Origin: Hymenolepis diminuta
Taxonomy: Eukaryota; Platyhelminthes; Cestoda; Cyclophyllidea; Hymenolepididae
Assembly (NCBI GenBank): GCA_900708905.1
Contig: CAADRB010000060.1
Coordinates: 708,366 to 772,365, forward strand
Length of the DNA stretch: 64,000 nucleotides
Direction: 5' to 3'
Shown here one piece after another: positions 11,929 through 23,209 of this stretch. The number at the start of each line of letters is the position of its first letter. Position 1 is the first letter of the stretch. The translations under genes were made by a program, and so were the position numbers. The notes under the pieces are model-generated. The model had not been told where the DNA came from. It made no database searches and was given only the letters and a program-made list of their open reading frames with translations.

Positions 11929-12031
11929 CTACAAAATGAAGAGAAAATTTGTTAAAGATAAAAGTAACAATCTATTGAAAGGATAACACAATGGAAGAAA
12001 TGGAGGTAGAATGATTAAACGGAATGCTTAC

Positions 12032-12109
12032 TTTCGTGAACACTCTGTACATGTTTTCTGATAGTGTAAGCTTGCACGAAGGATTTTGAACATATCTTGC
12101 AAATGGAGT
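12032..12109 (-). CDS. Zinc-finger exon, intact (D/F type)
   Basis: A 78-base phase 1-1 exon with Cys pair CKIC and His pair KHVQSVH. Acceptor TTGCAG and donor GTAAGC are intact. It has the same shortened length as exons D and F and is their paralogue. Confidence 0.6.
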
Positions 12110-12214
12110 CTGCAAAATAAAGGGGAGGATAAAGCTAATTTGAGATAGTTGGGCAAACTTTCCACCATTCATTTTTCGTTTTAACTGCCCATTAAAATAG
12201 TGATAACCCATACT

Positions 12215-12420
12215 GTCTACATTTGCAGACTCTGCCTATTTTCCAGGACTCATTAGCTAACATTGATCTAGGTCGGTCGACTGTTAGAACTGCACATAAA
12301 ACCAGCTCACGAATTTGATAAAATGGACGCACTCAGTTTCCCCTCCGACCTCTGAATTTAGCTACATTGGAACTGGCGGTTAAGAGGCTTTAGGATGAGC
12401 CCTTAGCAGACTCTCGTAAG
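12215..12420 (+). repeat. Intron repeat of the zinc-finger region, copy 3
   Basis: This is the block 2 counterpart of the repeats at 2610-2760 and 3540-3770. It includes TTTCCAGGACTCATTAG and GGCGGTTAAGAGGCTT. Confidence 0.45.
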
Positions 12421-12668
12421 CAATGACTCATTTGTATTCCTCTAACTCTTCCTCCTTTATCTAGGTTAGACAATGCCCTTAGTCTTACCATCTTTGTAAC
12501 TATGTATAGTTATTAGTCGCTATATAATGTGAATAAATGCATTGTCTCCAAACTTCTATTTGAATACTAAAAGCGGCATTAATTCAGACTGGATTAATAA
12601 CAGTAGTGCCATACTCTTATTCAAATTAAAAGTAAAAATTGAGATTAACTCTTTGAAAGGTTGTTCAC

Positions 12669-12752
12669 ATTTATGGACAAAGTTTTGATATTGAAGTTCT
12701 TCGATTTGAGAGAAGGATTTTTTGCAAACATCACATTGGGAAGATGCCAAGT
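12669..12752 (-). pseudogene. Decayed zinc-finger exon (G type)
   Basis: This is the paralogue of exon G but 84 rather than 87 bases, so one codon is lost. The Cys pair CDVC is retained, but the first zinc-binding His is Gln (LQYQNFVH) and the His spacing is shortened. The acceptor TTGTAG is intact; the donor is a weak GTGAAC. Confidence 0.55.
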
Positions 12753-13019
12753 CTACAAATGAAATGGAAGATTAAATTACCAAGGGAAATTCTGCATACC
12801 TGAAGTGTCTTCTGTAAAGTAACTTCTGCCTGCTGTAAGACATTATTCATTTACACAAATCTAATACTGCAACCGTGTTGGTCCGTAAAGTTAGGGACTT
12901 CTGTAAACTTCCAAAGCCCGGTAAGAAAAGTGTTAACAACGCTTTAATTAGGTAGAGAAACGATATCCTGCAGCCGATCTTACGAGAAACAAACATCTCT
13001 TGTTGAACAGAATTAACTA

Positions 13020-13145
13020 GGGTAGCTGGTAACTAAAAAACTGGATGTGCCCAGATGAGAACTGATTTTGTGACCTCTAACGTGGCCAAATACATCGGGT
13101 AAACTGGGCTAATAAAGGGGTGACGGAATTCGAGTTTCTCCACAC
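13020..13145 (+). repeat. SINE-like element, 5'-truncated copy
   Basis: The segment carries GTGACCTCTAACGTGGCC, AACTGGGCTAATAAAGGGG and GACGGAATTCGAGTTTCTC. The last is shared with 21636-21655 (GCAGAATTCGAGTTTCTC). Confidence 0.5.
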
Positions 13146-13608
13146 AACATGAACTTTTCATGTATCTTTAAAGTAATTAGCTTATGAGCACATTTTTTAA
13201 ATTTGTTCATTTGAATCAGCAAGACCAAATCCATTTGCACCCAGCAAACTATACCAATCTTACATTTGACAGATATCCATTTAATAAACTTCATCTGTCT
13301 GCTACCAAACCTCCACTGTTTTCTTTTTGATATTTATCAATAAAACTCTGGACTGAGGCATCTTGACTATTAGAAATAAGCTGAATTTGCAGAGTCTAAG
13401 ATTGGAAGGAAGATAGCCCAAAGAAAGGCAGCCATACCACCCTTCTCAATATGTAAAACTTATAACTTGTCGTCTCTACCTAATCTGTAAGTTGACAATA
13501 TTTAAATATTAGGTGTAATCCTCTTTCGCTGAATCTGCAAAATCAGCGTCAAGGTTGTGAAATACAATACAATGGTTTTCTGCCAAAAAAGACTCACGGA
13601 ATGCATAC

Positions 13609-13688
13609 CCGTGTCGTTCGGTTTTGTATTAGCATGACGATCAAATGTAGGATGAATCTCCTAAGGTTCAGTCACAGCTAATGGATCA
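13609..13688 (-). pseudogene. Decayed copy of the linker exon at 5193-5273
   Basis: About 80 bases align by eye with 5193-5273, including the 3' end reading AAACCGAACGACACGG against AACGGAACCGAAAGACACAG. The former frame now has TGA and TAG stops, and the acceptor AG has become TG. The donor is GTATGC. Confidence 0.5.
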
Positions 13689-16600
13689 TATACAAAAAAG
13701 AAAATAAGTGCAAATACTAGACTCAGCTATTCCGCCCACCCTTTTTAAATAAGAATAATTTTCCACTTCAGGGAAGGTGTAACATTTTAAAATGAAGCAG
13801 TATCCACGTAATTGTTCAAAAGTATTTTAACCACAAAATAATACCTGCCACGTAATTCACTAATGTGACACTGATAATAACCATAAATAACAATAAATCA
13901 ATTATATTTATTTTATAAACTCAATACAGTCCGCAAGAACCGTTTAATAACTAATTTCCACTTAAATATAATTCATTAGTGAACAATACGTATCTCTAGA
14001 TTTGCAGAAGAAAGTATTTCGTCTTAAATAATTAATCAACTTATCTGATGTAAAAATTTTATTTTCAAAGAAAAAAAGAAAATACCAGATGGTAATATTT
14101 ATTGTTATTTCATTGTGACATACTAAACATAGGCCTTTTTAGAAAGAAATTATAAGAGACTGCTTGAAATGCTCTGAATATAGCTGAAGGTCAATCACGA
14201 TTGCTCTCATATGATTTTGATTACTCTGCAATCTTATATCTAGCTTAATATTTATTAATGAAGAACATCATATAATTTAAGACATAGTGGTAGAAAAGTT
14301 GTTATAGTATGACTTCTGATTTGTTTTATGTAGTTTTATTTGAATTTTTATATATTTAGATTTTAAGTTTGGATATTATTTAAAATTAGTAGTATATCTG
14401 ATTATGAGCTCTAATGATGCTGATTGTTAACAATAAATGGATACAAATATCGAAATTACTGTAGGCATGTTTTACTCAGTAAAACTAATACATTTTCTCC
14501 CCAGTTCCGAGCAATGCCTTCGAAAATTCTCTTAAATGTATTTTTAAAAAGAAAATGGAGAAACTCCAAAAGCGAGATTGGAAATTAATTAGTGAAGTTG
14601 GATTTTGTGAAAAAATCGTAATTTGCAGGGATGCCTTTAATTTTATTCTACTTCATTTGGTACGGGTCAGCACCTTACCAAAATTATTAACATTTTAAGG
14701 ATAACTCTCTATGCATTTTCCAGAATTACCTTTCATTCGCATTCTCCACGATAATACCTCAGTTTTTTCGCCCACGAAGTTGGAGCGACTTCATTTACGT
14801 CCCTATGACGCATAACCCCTGTCTGACATGTCTAAACGCGTCCGTCGATTTCGTCTCTTCTATAACCGTCTCGCTTCACATAAAAGGCACATCTGGGCTC
14901 ATGCTCTGGTGTGGCCTTACCCAGGTGACTCATAAAGCTACCCTTGTTTTCCAGACAAAAACAACACACACTGGTCAGTGCGGGCTCCTACACTTCCTGT
15001 TCATCTCCTCTCTTCCTCAGCACGCTGTTCTACCTCTTTCTCTCCCTCTCTCTGTTACTCATTGTGGTTTCCTTGAATACATGTTTGGTCTACTCAACTC
15101 TTGGTGTTCTGCTTCACGATTGTTGTTGGCTCTTACTCAAACAGCTACGAATTGGTGACTGTTATTGTTGTCGTAGTTTGTTAGCTGCAAACCGTTGGTT
15201 ATTAACTAACTCCAACACATTCATCTAATTACGTGCCATTATTAAAGCTCTTTTTTCACATTGTGTGCATGATCGTTTAACTCCTGAAAGTTAAGCTTTT
15301 AAAATTCTATATTTAAAATTATATGTACAATAGGGTTCCTTTGCATTCAATAAATTCATGTTATACTTTCCGTCTGTTTACCTCGAGTTTGTGAATGTAT
15401 CGCTTTTATTGTTTGCCCGTCGCAAATACAGATTTTAATACGAAAACATAATTAACTATAAGTATGTGATATGATTCCCCTCCCCCTTCTTAGTTGTCAA
15501 CCGACATTCAGATTTCCTAATTAACAGCTCCAGTAACAAGTACAAACCGATTTAACCCTAAATCCGTTAGAGACACATGTTTTTAGTTTAAATTTATTCC
15601 TATTCAACCGATAACTCTAATAGCTGAGGTCATTTACTTGCTCTGCATCCGGTAAAAGCAACAAAAGAAAAAAACGTGACTTATTGTTTGTTAGATCCGC
15701 AAGAAGAGATCCGGGTAAGACCCCTATGTTTCACAGCGCCATGAAAAACGCGTAAGGATGGTAGCTAACATACGTCCAGATAATCGCGTTTTGCTATCAA
15801 AAATAAGAATGTCTTAAAATCTTATGTAGAATTAACTTTTTTTGTTATAAAAAAAGCTTGAATGGTGAGATTTAATTTTTATTTATTTAGATATACAAAA
15901 GATCACAGATAGAAGCCTTTTTATTGCTACACAAGTGTCCCTCGGTTGCATAATTGGACTCCTTTATGCAAAAGCTCTCATCCAAAGCATAATTCGGGGG
16001 ATGTTTACACTTCTTAAAAAATATTTACCAGCGAAATATGAAAAGCAAATTGGGAATCTCTGCCTCTTCTTCCGTACAGCCTATTCTTTGCGATCTTGAG
16101 AGGGATTGGTTGATGATCAGCTGCCAAGACTTGTGCTAGGCATTTAAATAGACGTTGGTTTTCAAGAGCACAGATTAGCATTCATTTGAATTTTCATCCT
16201 CTCATTTGTTTAAAATTTTCCTGGTTGCATCCGAACTGATTACATCTACAAGGTTACAAGGCCGCTCGGTAGCAAACGCTAGCAATATTTTCTCTTTTAA
16301 TGCTGAGGAAAGCGGGATAGAATCAAATTAGGTGAATCTAGAATACCACAGCTCACCAGAATTAAACAAAATGGAAATCTAAAATTTGGAATCTAATTTT
16401 TTGGTGACAATAAGAATGAAAATTAACAACACTAACTTCCCTTCTGTTTCATATTTGATGTTCAGGTTTTGTTTTCTTTTCGAGCAAGTCCTGCACAGAT
16501 AAGCCTTTTTGTTTAACCTTAGCAATCCTCTTAGGAAGTCCGACTGGCCGCTGACAGGTACAGCTAGCCCTAGCAGAATTGTCTAGTCTAAATTTGCCCC

Positions 16601-17712
16601 AAAATTAGCTAGGCTATGTCCAAAGTAGCAAGAACAAAAGAGGTATGGGGTGGAGAGAATTTATCTATAACAATAATGTGTTAGTAAAAAGTAGAAAATA
16701 TTAGTAAAATATTCATGAGTATTAGTATCATCCACAATGCAGCAAAATTTAGAGAAGTTTTAATCATGGTAATGCATTTGAACACGAGGAATAATTGGAT
16801 AATTTCCTTAAATATAAACGAGAAGCGGCAGAAAAGAAACAGACAACAGAGTTAGGCATCAAATTGGTCTACTTTCTCATAACTACCTCTAATTCCAATT
16901 CAGTGGTTTGGCTTCTCGGTATCCTGGATTAGGTCACGTCTACGATATTCAATGCTAATTGATCAATTAATTTAATTAAGTGGTTGACCATACCACCTTT
17001 TTGTATTTATATCCTCGCTAGATAAGTGCAGCTTTATTTCCCGGCGAATTATTCTTTCTTCAGATGCCTTTAAGTGATTCATTCAAATTCAGCCTGTCAC
17101 TCCGTCTCGCATGTTTAACTTTGTGACATTTTTCATTTTGACTTCAATGGGCACATTTTTTCCTTGTGTCCACGTTTGCCACATAAATTGTATGTGAGAT
17201 CTAAAAGAACAAAACCGGGCAAAACGTAAATCATTGCAAAGTCAGCATTCAATTCGACTTTCACTGGGAGAAGAAATACTCTGGGATACAGTTTCACTAG
17301 AAACTCGCCTCGCCTAAGGTGCTCACAAGATTCTAGATGAGTTGTTTCACTGTCACACGGATGTTCACGTTCATTAGCAAGATCCTCTCATGATTTTACC
17401 ACTTTCCTCGAGGAATCGATAACAGACATTAGATTGACAAAGTTCTCGAAGACCGCACAAAAATAGCAAACATTTGAAATGATCTGTAGGGGGCCACCAG
17501 ATTGTTGAGGGTCACCAGTTTGTAGGTGAAATCGCCAACAGTAAATGAAAGAAAAGGAACGCCGAGGAATGCGTAGGCCAGGTTATATTGAAGTAAGCTC
17601 AGTACAGAGTCTCAAGGAAAAATAGGGAACTGGAGGATTGAACGACGAGAGATGGGACTGGCGAGCTGGGGTCCACCCTGTTCGTATGTGTGTTTCATGG
17701 GAGGCTATTTAT
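13689..17712. other. Gene-free stretch
   Basis: No coding exon is supported here. It contains AT-rich DNA, a pyrimidine-rich tract near 15000-15060, a minus-strand copy of the CCAAT repeat at 16470-16650, and ordinary single-copy-looking sequence elsewhere. It ends at the assembly gap. Confidence 0.55.
16470..16650 (-). repeat. CCAAT-family dispersed repeat, partial copy 2
   Basis: On the minus strand it matches the 3' half of 2925-3240: TTCTTGCTACTTTGGACATA, GCCTAGCTAATTTTGG and GGATTGCTAAGGTT in the same order. The CCAAT part is not recognisable. Confidence 0.55.
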
Positions 17713-17873
17713 NNNNNNNNNNNNNNNNNNNNNNNNNNNNNNNNNNNNNNNNNNNNNNNNNNNNNNNNNNNNNNNNNNNNNNNNNNNNNNNNNNNNNNNN
17801 NNNNNNNNNNNNNNNNNNNNNNNNNNNNNNNNNNNNNNNNNNNNNNNNNNNNNNNNNNNNNNNNNNNNNNNNN
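17713..17873. other. Assembly gap (161 N)
   Basis: A run of N bases. No sequence is available, and the size may be an estimate. A single further N lies at 50302. Confidence 0.99.
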
Positions 17874-18246
17874 ATAATTAAATTTGGTGATAATTAGGAA
17901 GGCTGTAAGATAAAATATTTCAGAAGAGGGATTCATCCTACAGATCCTTCAAAATGACAGAAAAATAGAATTCAAAGCAAGTACTCGTACGACAAGCATA
18001 GGTCATCCATTCTTCAACATGTTTTCTGGATGAAGAATAAAGCATTTTGGAGTTCAGAGTTAGCATTTCATAAAATATTTCCCTCATGTCAGAATAATAT
18101 TTCCACATTGACAACAGTAAATTAAACGTGAACCTGCTATTCCATTGAGATAATTCCTTATAGTTGCATGTAACTACCACCAATTTGATTTTTATTCTTG
18201 TAAATCATGCCTCAAAAAAACGCTTACTTGTAACAAAATTGTAGCA

Positions 18247-18252
18247 TTTATT
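18247..18252 (-). terminator. Poly(A) signal of the LSM11-like gene
   Basis: AATAAA on the minus strand, about 63 bases past the LSM11-like stop codon. Canonical signal at a plausible distance; cleavage is not demonstrated. Confidence 0.5.
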
Positions 18253-18314
18253 GATAAACACAATCACAATTATCAGCATAGCACTTTAACCTCGGGACAC
18301 GCCTTGCGCTTCTA

Positions 18315-18761
18315 TTAGAGCCTTGTGTAGAGACTGACATATACAACGTTGGCACCACGAATGTAGAGGGCCGGATAGGACATGATCTTTGGTTGCAAAG
18401 CTAGGTCATATCCCATTAGACTACTGCTCTGAGTGGCAACTTCTTTTAAAGTCTTTACTGAGGATGAAGATTGTTCCATGGCCGGATAGAATATGTCCTT
18501 CGGTTGCGGGATCAGACCGATTTCCTGCGTAGCACGTCTATTCGAAATCATTTCAGAGGATGTAGATTCTTCCCCCGCCTCAGATACTTCCATTTCCTCG
18601 GTAAATTTATCATCTACCGATTCCATAACCCCCGCTTTCTTCACCGCGGACCCACATGTCCTTTCCATAACCCCGACATTCTCTTTATCATGTGCACACT
18701 CCTTCTCAGTCTTTCGAATCCGTCTTTGTCTCTTTCGGCGTTTCTGTCCTGGGCCCCGGTT
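18315..18761 (-). CDS. LSM11: LSM11-like exon 4 (linker and Sm2)
   Basis: Acceptor TTATTTCAG; 148 codons and a TAA. A basic KRRKRQRRIRK segment comes first, then an acidic serine-rich linker containing two similar PQPKDIFYPA / LQPKIMSYPA units. The Sm2 motif IRGANVVYV is five residues from the C-terminus. Confidence 0.8.
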   Translation of the reverse strand, partial: NRGPGQKRRKRQRRIRKTEKECAHDKENVGVMERTCGSAVKKAGVMESVDDKFTEEMEVSEAGEESTSSEMISNRRATQEIGLIPQPKDIFYPAMEQSSSSVKTLKEVATQSSSLMGYDLALQPKIMSYPALYIRGANVVYVSLYTRL

Positions 18762-21700
18762 CTGAAATAAATAGAAAAGTCAATGCAAGTTACAGAAACA
18801 TTCGACAAAAACAATACCTAAATTACATAATATTGGCCATCTTCTATTAGAAATAATCTCAGCATCAAACCAGCGAGTCCAGTTACGCACTGTGGATCAC
18901 CCTTAAATGAAAATATATTAGCTGATGGCGTAATTCCATTAAATATAATGAGGACTAGAGAACAATCAGTGGGCATAGGATCAAATTTTTTATCTGTATT
19001 CTTTCGATAACGATTCGCCTAAAACTAATTGAAATCTTCAGGGAATATTTAATGTTATCTACAAAACGACATTCAGTATGTCATGTTTAGCGTGATTCAT
19101 TGAAACCCATCTCATTTACAAATAATCAAAAGCTAATTGCCTAGTACCATCGTTTGTCATACCCTCTCCACAAATGAAAAAACCATCTACATTGGATTTA
19201 TAAATAATATTCGAGTTCAACTTGCATGAACTCCATGTAAGTTTCTTCATAAGTAGAAGACGGAATTTATTAGGTGCAAATCACAGCTTACACTAATTAA
19301 TAGTCCCCTTTAAATCCAAAGATGAGTGATACCACCCCCTAATCTTTAGAAACTGGTAAATTAGGAAGCATGCCTTCTTCTAATATTAGACGAATGTAAA
19401 GGTGGGATTACTACAATACAGAAAAATAACAACCTTCGCTTTTGAGAACCGACATTTGCATCTTTTACACAGGCGTCTTTATAGCTGAGTTTTAACTGAA
19501 CGATATACTTCCAAATGCTTAAGCCATAAAGGCGTCAACCGCAACTTGGTTTAGACAGAAATCGTTGGTTCTAGACAAAGATATCCAAATGCCACAATCC
19601 ATCACCATGGCCTCAGTAAATGTAATACCGAAAACTCAACGCCTCCTGTCCAACTAGTACCTCCGATACGGCCTTTTAGTTAATAAGCCAAATTCAACGT
19701 TATAAAAGAAAACTATTATTTTTACAGAAGAGGTGGAAAAGCTATGGATAGAAAACGACGTTTAAACCTCGACAGGCAATTTTAAGCATCTCTTAAAGGT
19801 CAAAGTGGATTTATGTAGACTTTCGAAAGTATCTATAAATCATGAATCTGCCATATGGATTTCAATTTGACTATGAACAAAGGAAGATGAACATCTAATT
19901 AAGTGTCAGATTACTGACGAGGCCTGAAAATATTACATGACTTATGAACTGGATTTACTGCAAACTCACACTTTTAAGACTGGGAACAACCGACGGCGAA
20001 TACTCATTCACGTCAAACAAAACCTACAAAATCAAGAAGAATATGAGTTCTCATAATTGACCTGGTAGAAATCATCATAATATTAAACAATCAACCAGAT
20101 TCCAAAATCGATCAAAGCCACCGAGTTTTCCAGTGAGAATGGCTCGTACTTCACGCATCCCACGAGTCACTACGAGAACGTCTCTGTCCTCGCGCATATA
20201 TTGCATCAGCCTCTCCATGGGTCCTTTGGCCTTCTCTGACCTAGGCAAGTTGTCCTCCAAACCTAAACAAAACACTCTACTAATTTTATTCAGGTAGACA
20301 ATAACACTCAATGTAACAGAATACATTTGAGAAAAATTCCTTGTCTTGCTTTTGTGCTCTGTAATTGACTCTTCTGCTATCTTCTTAAAAATTGATTGAG
20401 CAATTCCGTAAATGTGCTGTTGCTGAGATTTCCGATGGCAGAAAACTTATTCTTATAATAAATTGGCAATTCATGAAAAATAGCATATTTTTGAATACCC
20501 ATTCTTAAATCTGTCCAGATTTTAAAAATTAAGTTGCAAAGAATACAGAAATGTTAAAATATTTTCAATTAATTTCCCTTAACTAAATAGGATGTTTCAG
20601 TCATAATAGTGTAATTCATATAGGGTAAAATGTGTTTATATAGCAGTACAGATAACGTACATTGTCTTAGTATTATCAAAAAGTAGGCATGACAACCATG
20701 TGTGCCTGGCGTAATGATCAAACGGAGGAAAAATGTTTAAGACATTTAAAAAATCAAGTGACAATAATTGCTATAACTGAAACACGCGATCACAAAAAGA
20801 TTCAATCGCAAATAAATATAGCGCTATAGGACCGGTAAAGTTAGTGCTCTTTAAGGCCCCCTAATTTAAATCTGGCCAACAGAATATACGATCTCTTTTC
20901 AAACTCGAAACAAAAAATGGTTTCATAATATGCAGTAAGAGCTTACTACTGCTGAACTAGGACTTCCATATTACTAGGCTGGTAACCAAAAACCTGGAAG
21001 AGCTAGAGTTCCATTCCAATGCCGCTTACCCCAATGTATGAGAAATGAGAAGTGTTAATAATGGCTGAGAGCGTTTGTACATTCTTAGGCTTGTTCGCCA
21101 TAGTTTTAATAGAATTCATAATTACTGTCTAAACATTAAAGTTAATGTCTAGGGTTTACTAATTTGTAATCAATAAGCTCTCTCACTTCAACAGTAGAAG
21201 CAACATTTTGCATGATAGCTTTAGACGACGACAATGTGACTACCAAAAGACTAGAAACACACGATACTAAAGTTCAGATGATTTTATCACCTGTAAAAAT
21301 GATAATGCCTTCAACCTATTCGTTCAATTTGAAGAGACAAAATTTAATGGTGACGGCAAAATCATAAACAAGGAAAAATGTCTTCTCATCTTTCATGATA
21401 ATTGTTGAAATCTCTTTTCCCTCTTGCTATTACGCAATTATCGTAAGAAAAATTGATCTCTGCCTTTATGCACATCAAATTACTGATATTGCTTCGCTAG
21501 ATTTGAATAGGTAATCAAATTCAAAATAACCCCTTCTAACAAGTAACAGATCATGTGTTCGCTGCCCATAGGTGCGCATGCAGTAAGTAGAGTATCTAAC
21601 CGGACTGGTTAGGTTGAGCTAATAAGAGAGCAGCAGAATTCGAGTTTCTCACCTCTGAAGGTCATCGACACTGCCCAGCCGCCCAAAACACCTTCATATA

Positions 21701-22799
21701 GTGATATTCTGATTGCAATTTGATAAGTTTACCAGATAACAAGAATGCGCAGACAACATAGGTAATCAACAATTCGATGAAGACCTTAGTATTATACATT
21801 CCGAAAAGTAGAAGATGCCAAAACTCCAACAAGATTCACTAGAGAACGCAAATTAAAAATCACCAAATTCGTTGAATTATTTGAGACCGACTAAAACAGG
21901 CAATTGATATACGCAATTACGACATTAAAGTCAAGATTCTTACCTGACCTTAAATTTCAGACCTTGGCGACAAAAAAGATCAAGTCTATGACTCAACCCT
22001 AAATTTCTGGTATATGCACAGAGAAAGAGTAAAAAATCGGACGAAGCTGAGAGCGCGGAGGTTTCACGTAAAGGGAAAGGTCATTTAAATTCGAGCATAT
22101 ATAAAACCTCCAAAAGCAGATGTTACTAAAATCGTCAATGACAAACATAATCAGGTCGTAGGGAGGAAATTCTCCAGAAATTCTCTTCGAGTTGTGTTCA
22201 GACGGTATGAAAAAGTCAACACCAAACTAAGTAGTCTTAGGTGTAAGATTTATACTTTTAAGCGAATCAGAACCGATTTGTGAAAATATTTCATAATAAA
22301 AATTAATAAGAATCCTTTCGTTCATGAAAGCTAGTACAAAAATTCACAATCGCTTCACTTGATTCCATAAATGTCTCACGCTTTGACGATCTTAAGAACA
22401 AACCAGTTTCTTGGAAATATGTTTTCCCAGATCAAGACATACAAATTGCATCATCTCTTCCAGTAAATGCAATATCCGAACCTCATTTTAATGCAAAACA
22501 ACTAAATAAATAAAGCGAAGATAAAAAATTGTTACATAAAGAACAATGGACATTGTAGAAGGAAGAAAATTTCGGGTTACAAAAACGATTGATAGGTAAG
22601 AAGTTGCCCAAGGCAATTTAAGGAATGTACAATCCACTTCTGAATTTTTAAATGAAATTCAATCAGCAATTAAACAAGAATGTAAAGTAAGTAATTTGGG
22701 CGCATTTATCAAAACAAAAGTAAACAGAGGCTTACCATTCCAAAAATCCAGGATTGTTTCAGCTTTTATCTTATAGTTAATCTTTTGTAAGAAAGGCAT
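18315..22799 (-). CDS. LSM11: U7 snRNP Sm-like protein LSm11, four exons, 243 codons
   Basis: LSm11 replaces SmD2 in the U7 snRNP, which with the FLASH/HCC machinery cleaves histone pre-mRNA 3' ends. Exons on the minus strand are 22736-22799, 20096-20262, 19970-20023 and 18315-18761; splice phases agree at each junction (1, 0, 0). The first Sm half reads REVRAILTGKLGGFDRFWNL and continues across the junction as VLFDVNEY, the Sm1 pattern around the conserved Asn. A long basic/acidic linker follows (KRRKRQRR then an E/S-rich stretch), as is typical of LSm11. The second Sm half, LYIRGANVVYVSL, sits at the extreme C-terminus, as in animal LSm11. The protein is shorter at its N-terminus than the human form (about 360 residues). 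The exon 2 donor is GTTGAT, off consensus. The ATG directly follows an AG, so either a trans-splice site or an undetected upstream exon is possible. Confidence 0.85.
18762..19969 (-). other. LSM11-like intron 3
   Basis: A 1.2 kb intron; nothing recognisable was found in it. Confidence 0.65.
19970..20023 (-). CDS. LSM11: LSM11-like exon 3 (end of Sm1)
   Basis: A 54-base micro-exon of 18 codons beginning VLFDVNEY. Acceptor GATTTTGTAG, donor GTGAGT, phase 0 at both ends. It completes the Sm1 motif. Confidence 0.7.
20096..20262 (-). CDS. LSM11: LSM11-like exon 2 (first part of Sm1)
   Basis: Acceptor TTTGTTTAG. The exon encodes MERLMQYMREDRDVLVV and the Sm1 core up to DRFWNL. The donor GTTGATTG is weak but is fixed by the Sm1 continuation in exon 3. 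Confidence 0.8.
20263..22735 (-). other. LSM11-like intron 1
   Basis: A 2.47 kb intron. It contains a SINE-like copy at 21540-21720 and otherwise AT-rich DNA without recognisable coding sequence. Confidence 0.7.
21540..21720 (+). repeat. SINE-like element in LSM11 intron 1
   Basis: The segment carries CCGGACTGGTTAGGTTGAGC, GCAGAATTCGAGTTTCTC and a degraded tail. The order matches 9440-9680 and 55495-55700; the B-box is degraded. Confidence 0.5.
22736..22799 (-). CDS. LSM11: LSM11-like exon 1 with start codon
   Basis: Twenty-one codons plus one base, starting MPFLQKIN and ending DFWN, then donor GTAAGC. The joined codon with exon 2 gives Gly and keeps the frame. The sequence before the ATG is an acceptor-like CTTAATTTTAG. 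Confidence 0.7.
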
Positions 22800-22811
22800 C
22801 TAAAATTAAGA
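22789..22811 (-). promoter_or_regulatory. Candidate spliced-leader (trans-splice) acceptor at the LSM11 start
   Basis: The minus strand reads AATTCTTAATTTTAG directly followed by the ATG. The ALR stop is only 228 bases upstream on the same strand and no AATAAA lies between. In flatworms with spliced-leader trans-splicing, downstream cistrons carry such acceptors, so a two-gene polycistronic unit is possible. A cis acceptor from an unseen upstream exon would look the same. Confidence 0.4.
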
Positions 22812-23027
22812 ATTTACTGCAGATTAATTTTCCAAATTACATGCATATAGCGAGCCGACCTATCAAGCAAAAAAGAGCACAAGGCAAAGACTGAAGTATA
22901 AGTGTACTAAATTCTGTATTAGAGACTAATAGACAAGATGTGGAAGTGAGCTAAAAGATGCTTGATTGAATACAAGATTATTAGATAGTTCAACAAAAGA
23001 TTTGTATAAAAGGCGCACTCCTGAAAT

Positions 23028-23209
23028 CTATTCATCTTTCACGTCTAAATCACAAGAACCATCTTTCCAACCGAAACGCCAGCGTTCTAAAACCTTTGAA
23101 CAGTCGAAAAGTGGTTTTCCCATCTTCTTATTGACTAGATTATGTTGTAGGCATAACCAACCACTGAGAGCTTCACGACTGTGAACTTTTGGAGGAAATT
23201 TTTCCATAT
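23028..23209 (-). CDS. GFER: ALR exon 3
   Basis: Acceptor CTGTTTAG. It encodes [19 protein letters not shown] through the structural CX16C pair and the C-terminal [13 protein letters not shown], then TAG. Confidence 0.9.

Noticed and set aside
14805..15228. Two overlapping plus-strand frames of 117 and 94 codons
   Set aside because: They arise from a pyrimidine-rich Leu/Ser tract; no splice signals, domain or conservation can be argued.
17638..17936. Frames spanning the N run
   Set aside because: They are artefacts of the assembly gap.
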